DNA of 22,175 bases, taken from the NCBI GenBank assembly GCA_002473385.1, contig DKTR01000137.1:4010-26184 (forward strand). Reading direction: 5' to 3'. Source of the DNA: Lachnospiraceae bacterium UBA7225. GTDB taxonomy: Bacteria; Bacillota; Clostridia; Lachnospirales; Lachnospiraceae. Shown in pieces: positions 19,992-22,175 of this stretch (positions are counted from its first letter, which is position 1; each line of letters starts with the position of its first letter). Below the pieces are notes generated by a model. That model did no database searches. It was given only the letters and a program-made list of their open reading frames with translations, and was not told where the DNA came from. Both the position numbers and the translations under genes were made by a program.

Positions 19992-22175
19992 GACGCAGGT
20001 CTGAAGGAAATATTACTGGAGGGTGCCGCGAGGAAAATCTGCGTGCGGTTCCCGAATGGTGAATACGATGATATAGTTTCCGGCATAGTTTCCGGCAGCG
20101 CATCCCTGGAAAGAGTATTGTGCTCGGCTGCGGATCTGAATTTCGGGGAATGTAATGCATCCAGATTTGGCATGGAGATTTCAGATATTGCGGATATTTC
20201 CGGTCTGAAGATCCAAATATATGTCAGAATACCGGAATATGAAAACGAAGTTGTGATTTTCACGGGGTACGTGGATTCCGCCAGAATCCAGCCGGAACGC
20301 ACTGCCAGAAAGATTGATGCATATGACGAATTATACCGCCATGCAGACGATAATGTATCAGAGTGGTACAACAGCCTGTTCACCAGGTCGGACAAGCCTG
20401 AATATAAGGGAGCCTGGAATGCTGCGGCAAAATATACGGCAAATGATACGGTACAGTATAACGGCGTGTATTACAGATATCTTTGCGGTGCTGCAGACCA
20501 GTTTTCCGTGGTGACAGACCATGATGAAAACGGGAATGAGATAACGACAGTATATAATGCAGCTGATTACTGCATGGGAAAGATGCCGGAGCAGCTGATG
20601 GAAGATGAAAACGGACATAATTACATCCAGAGAATGGATGTGTACAATCCGTATAATTATGGCTCCGTAACAATCAAAGCGTTCCGCGATTCGCTGTTTA
20701 CATATGTGGGAATACCACAGGAAACGGTTGTGCTTATCAATGATACCGTGCAGATCACAAAAACGCTGGACAGTACGGAAATAAAGTTTTCGGACTGTAT
20801 CAAGGCGGTCTGCCAGATGAATGCTGTATTCGGACACATATCTGAGACAGGGGTATTCCGGTATATTGCCCTGCAGGATACTGCAGAGGACTTTTCCGGC
20901 AATTATAAATCTGTAAATACAACATATGAGGAATTCTCCACCAGACAGATTGATTCGGTAAGACTGTATGGAAATACCGGGGATATTGCAGCTGTATATG
21001 GTGGCGGATCAAATTACTGGAATATAAGCAATAATTTCCTGCTGTATTCGCTGGAGGAAGACGTTCTGGCAGGGATTGCGAAACGTCTGTTTGATGCGGT
21101 GAATCCTGTTACATATACACCTGCATCCCTTACAGCGCTGGTGTCTGTTTTTCCGGTCGGTCTTGGAAATAAGCTGACATTTACCAGCCATACTGGTGAG
21201 AATGTAAGTTCCTACATCTTACGGGATACCCTGTCTGGTGCCCAGCTTACGGATCAGACAATTGTTGCAGAAGGCAGCGAAAGCAGAAGCACGACGCTAT
21301 CTGTTACGGATACGCTTAATCTGATTGACTCTAAAACGGATGCTATCGTTGAACAGATATATGAAAAGATTACTGCCGACAATGCTGAAATCAAAGTGAT
21401 TTCGGGTAATCTGGCAAACTATAAAACAGTGGTTGCTGAAAAAATCCAGGCGGTAGATGCCGAAATTACAAATATCCGGTCAACAAATATTACGGTGGAA
21501 AATCTGGAGGCAAGAGTTGCGGAGTTGGGATATTTGTCTGCGGAAACAGCGGATTTGAAATATGCAACAGTAGGGGAACTGACTGCTGTAAACGCAGAGA
21601 TAGATGCGTTACGGGCAGGCTCAATTACGACGGATTATCTGGAGGCTCATTATGCATCTATAGACCTTGCTAATATTGCTGCCGGAACGATCAAAACGGC
21701 AATGATTGATACTGGTGCAATACAGTCAGCTCAAATTGCTGATGGATCTATTACGGATGCCAAAATTGTGGAACTGACCGCAAATAAAATCACGGCAGGC
21801 ACGTTATCTGTTGAACGTCTTGAAATAAGGGGCAGCGCAAACAGTATTGTATATGCACTGAATAATATCACCGGCGCATTGCAAGCACAGAATGTAGATA
21901 CGCTTAACGGAGAAATACTGACACCCAGAACGATTACTGCCGATAAAATTGTGGCGAATTCCATTACTGGAAATGAAATAGCTGCAAAAACCATTACAGC
22001 GAATAATATAGTTGCGAATAGCATTACCGGCGATGAAATACAGGCGAATACAATAGATACAATACACATGAAAGCGGATTGTATCACCGCTGACAAAATC
22101 AACATAACTGACCTGTTTGCCCAGGACATCACCGCAACAGGCACCATCCGGGGTGTAAACCTTGTCGGTGCAACC
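19989..22175 (+). CDS. Tail tip / tail-associated protein, AGG start, cut by window end
   Basis: At least 729 codons from AGG 19989; the window ends before its stop. It reads x-DAGLKEILLEGAARKICVRFPN, a typical opening of Clostridia phage tail tip proteins. No ATG occurs in frame until about 20169, so conventional calling would lose about 60 conserved residues. The first 400 residues form a beta-rich tail-associated domain (FTGYVDSARIQPERTARKID, SVRLYGNTGD, PVGLGNKLTF). From about residue 440 there is a helical stretch with many 'AEI' units, then a long series of short beta repeats of the I-T-A-x-K-I / S-I-T-G-x-E-I kind to the window end, which probably form a fibrous shaft reaching to the receptor-binding end. 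No peptidase or glycosidase motif is visible. Confidence 0.85.

Noticed and set aside
19363..20160. Long minus-strand open frame over the tail genes
   Set aside because: It runs opposite three well-supported + strand genes, is rich in Cys/His/Arg typical of shadow frames, and lacks a ribosome binding site.
21731..22147. Hydrophobic minus-strand open frame at the window end
   Set aside because: It is the reverse complement of the I-T-A-x-K-I repeats of the tail tip gene, which produces a false Val/Ser/Phe-rich protein.

Overview
The window is part of a temperate, long-tailed (siphovirus-type) phage genome, most likely an integrated prophage of a gut Clostridia/Lachnospiraceae-type Firmicute. 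The reasons are strong AGGAGG-type ribosome binding sites, moderate GC content, and a late module typical of those phages: ParB/DUF4417, terminase, portal, Phage_min_cap2, GP20-type scaffold, capsid, Minor_capsid_1/3, tail tube, Gp15, tape measure, DUF6711 and tail protein. All supported genes are on the + strand.

Layout. Positions 1-1072 hold three small early/regulatory genes, the last a sigma-region-4-like late activator. Positions 1073-1239 hold two terminators and a possible promoter. Positions 1240-3205 hold a ParB-DUF4417 fusion and two small GGRGA-motif proteins separated by a tRNA-like cloverleaf and a terminator. Positions 3233-8695 hold packaging, portal and minor capsid genes. Positions 8720-9762 are an insulated moron (own promoter, exported protein, two terminators). 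Positions 9801-10448 encode a Rha-family protein. Positions 10537-10608 are a tRNA. Positions 10690-14302 hold scaffold, capsid, connectors and tail tube; 14386-15548 tail chaperones; 15577-19542 the tape measure; 19549-22175 tail tip genes, the last cut by the window end. No gene-free stretch exceeds 300 bases.

The outstanding feature is an apparent alternative translation-initiation system. Six genes (GGRGA protein, small terminase, portal, minor capsid, tape measure, tail tip) have no usable ATG/GTG/TTG where the conserved N-terminus should begin. In all six the first codon after a suitably placed ribosome binding site is AGG, in frame, at 2301, 3233, 5097, 6991, 15577 and 19989. Two overlap the upstream stop as TAAGG, the exact analogue of the common TAATG overlap. 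The tRNA at 10537-10608 has anticodon CCU, which reads AGG, together with hallmarks of bacterial initiator tRNA: an unpaired 1:72 position (G1/A72), G2:C71, C3:G70, G4:C69, A73, and anticodon loop CUCCUUA against the usual initiator CUCAUAA.

I infer that this phage carries an initiator tRNA retargeted from AUG to AGG, and starts a set of essential, mostly low-copy late proteins with it. Major capsid, scaffold, tail tube and large terminase keep ATG. The tRNA also has C35, U36 and A20, which are arginyl-tRNA synthetase identity elements, so these proteins may start with (formyl-)arginine. The codon and tRNA facts are read directly from the sequence; the function is inference.
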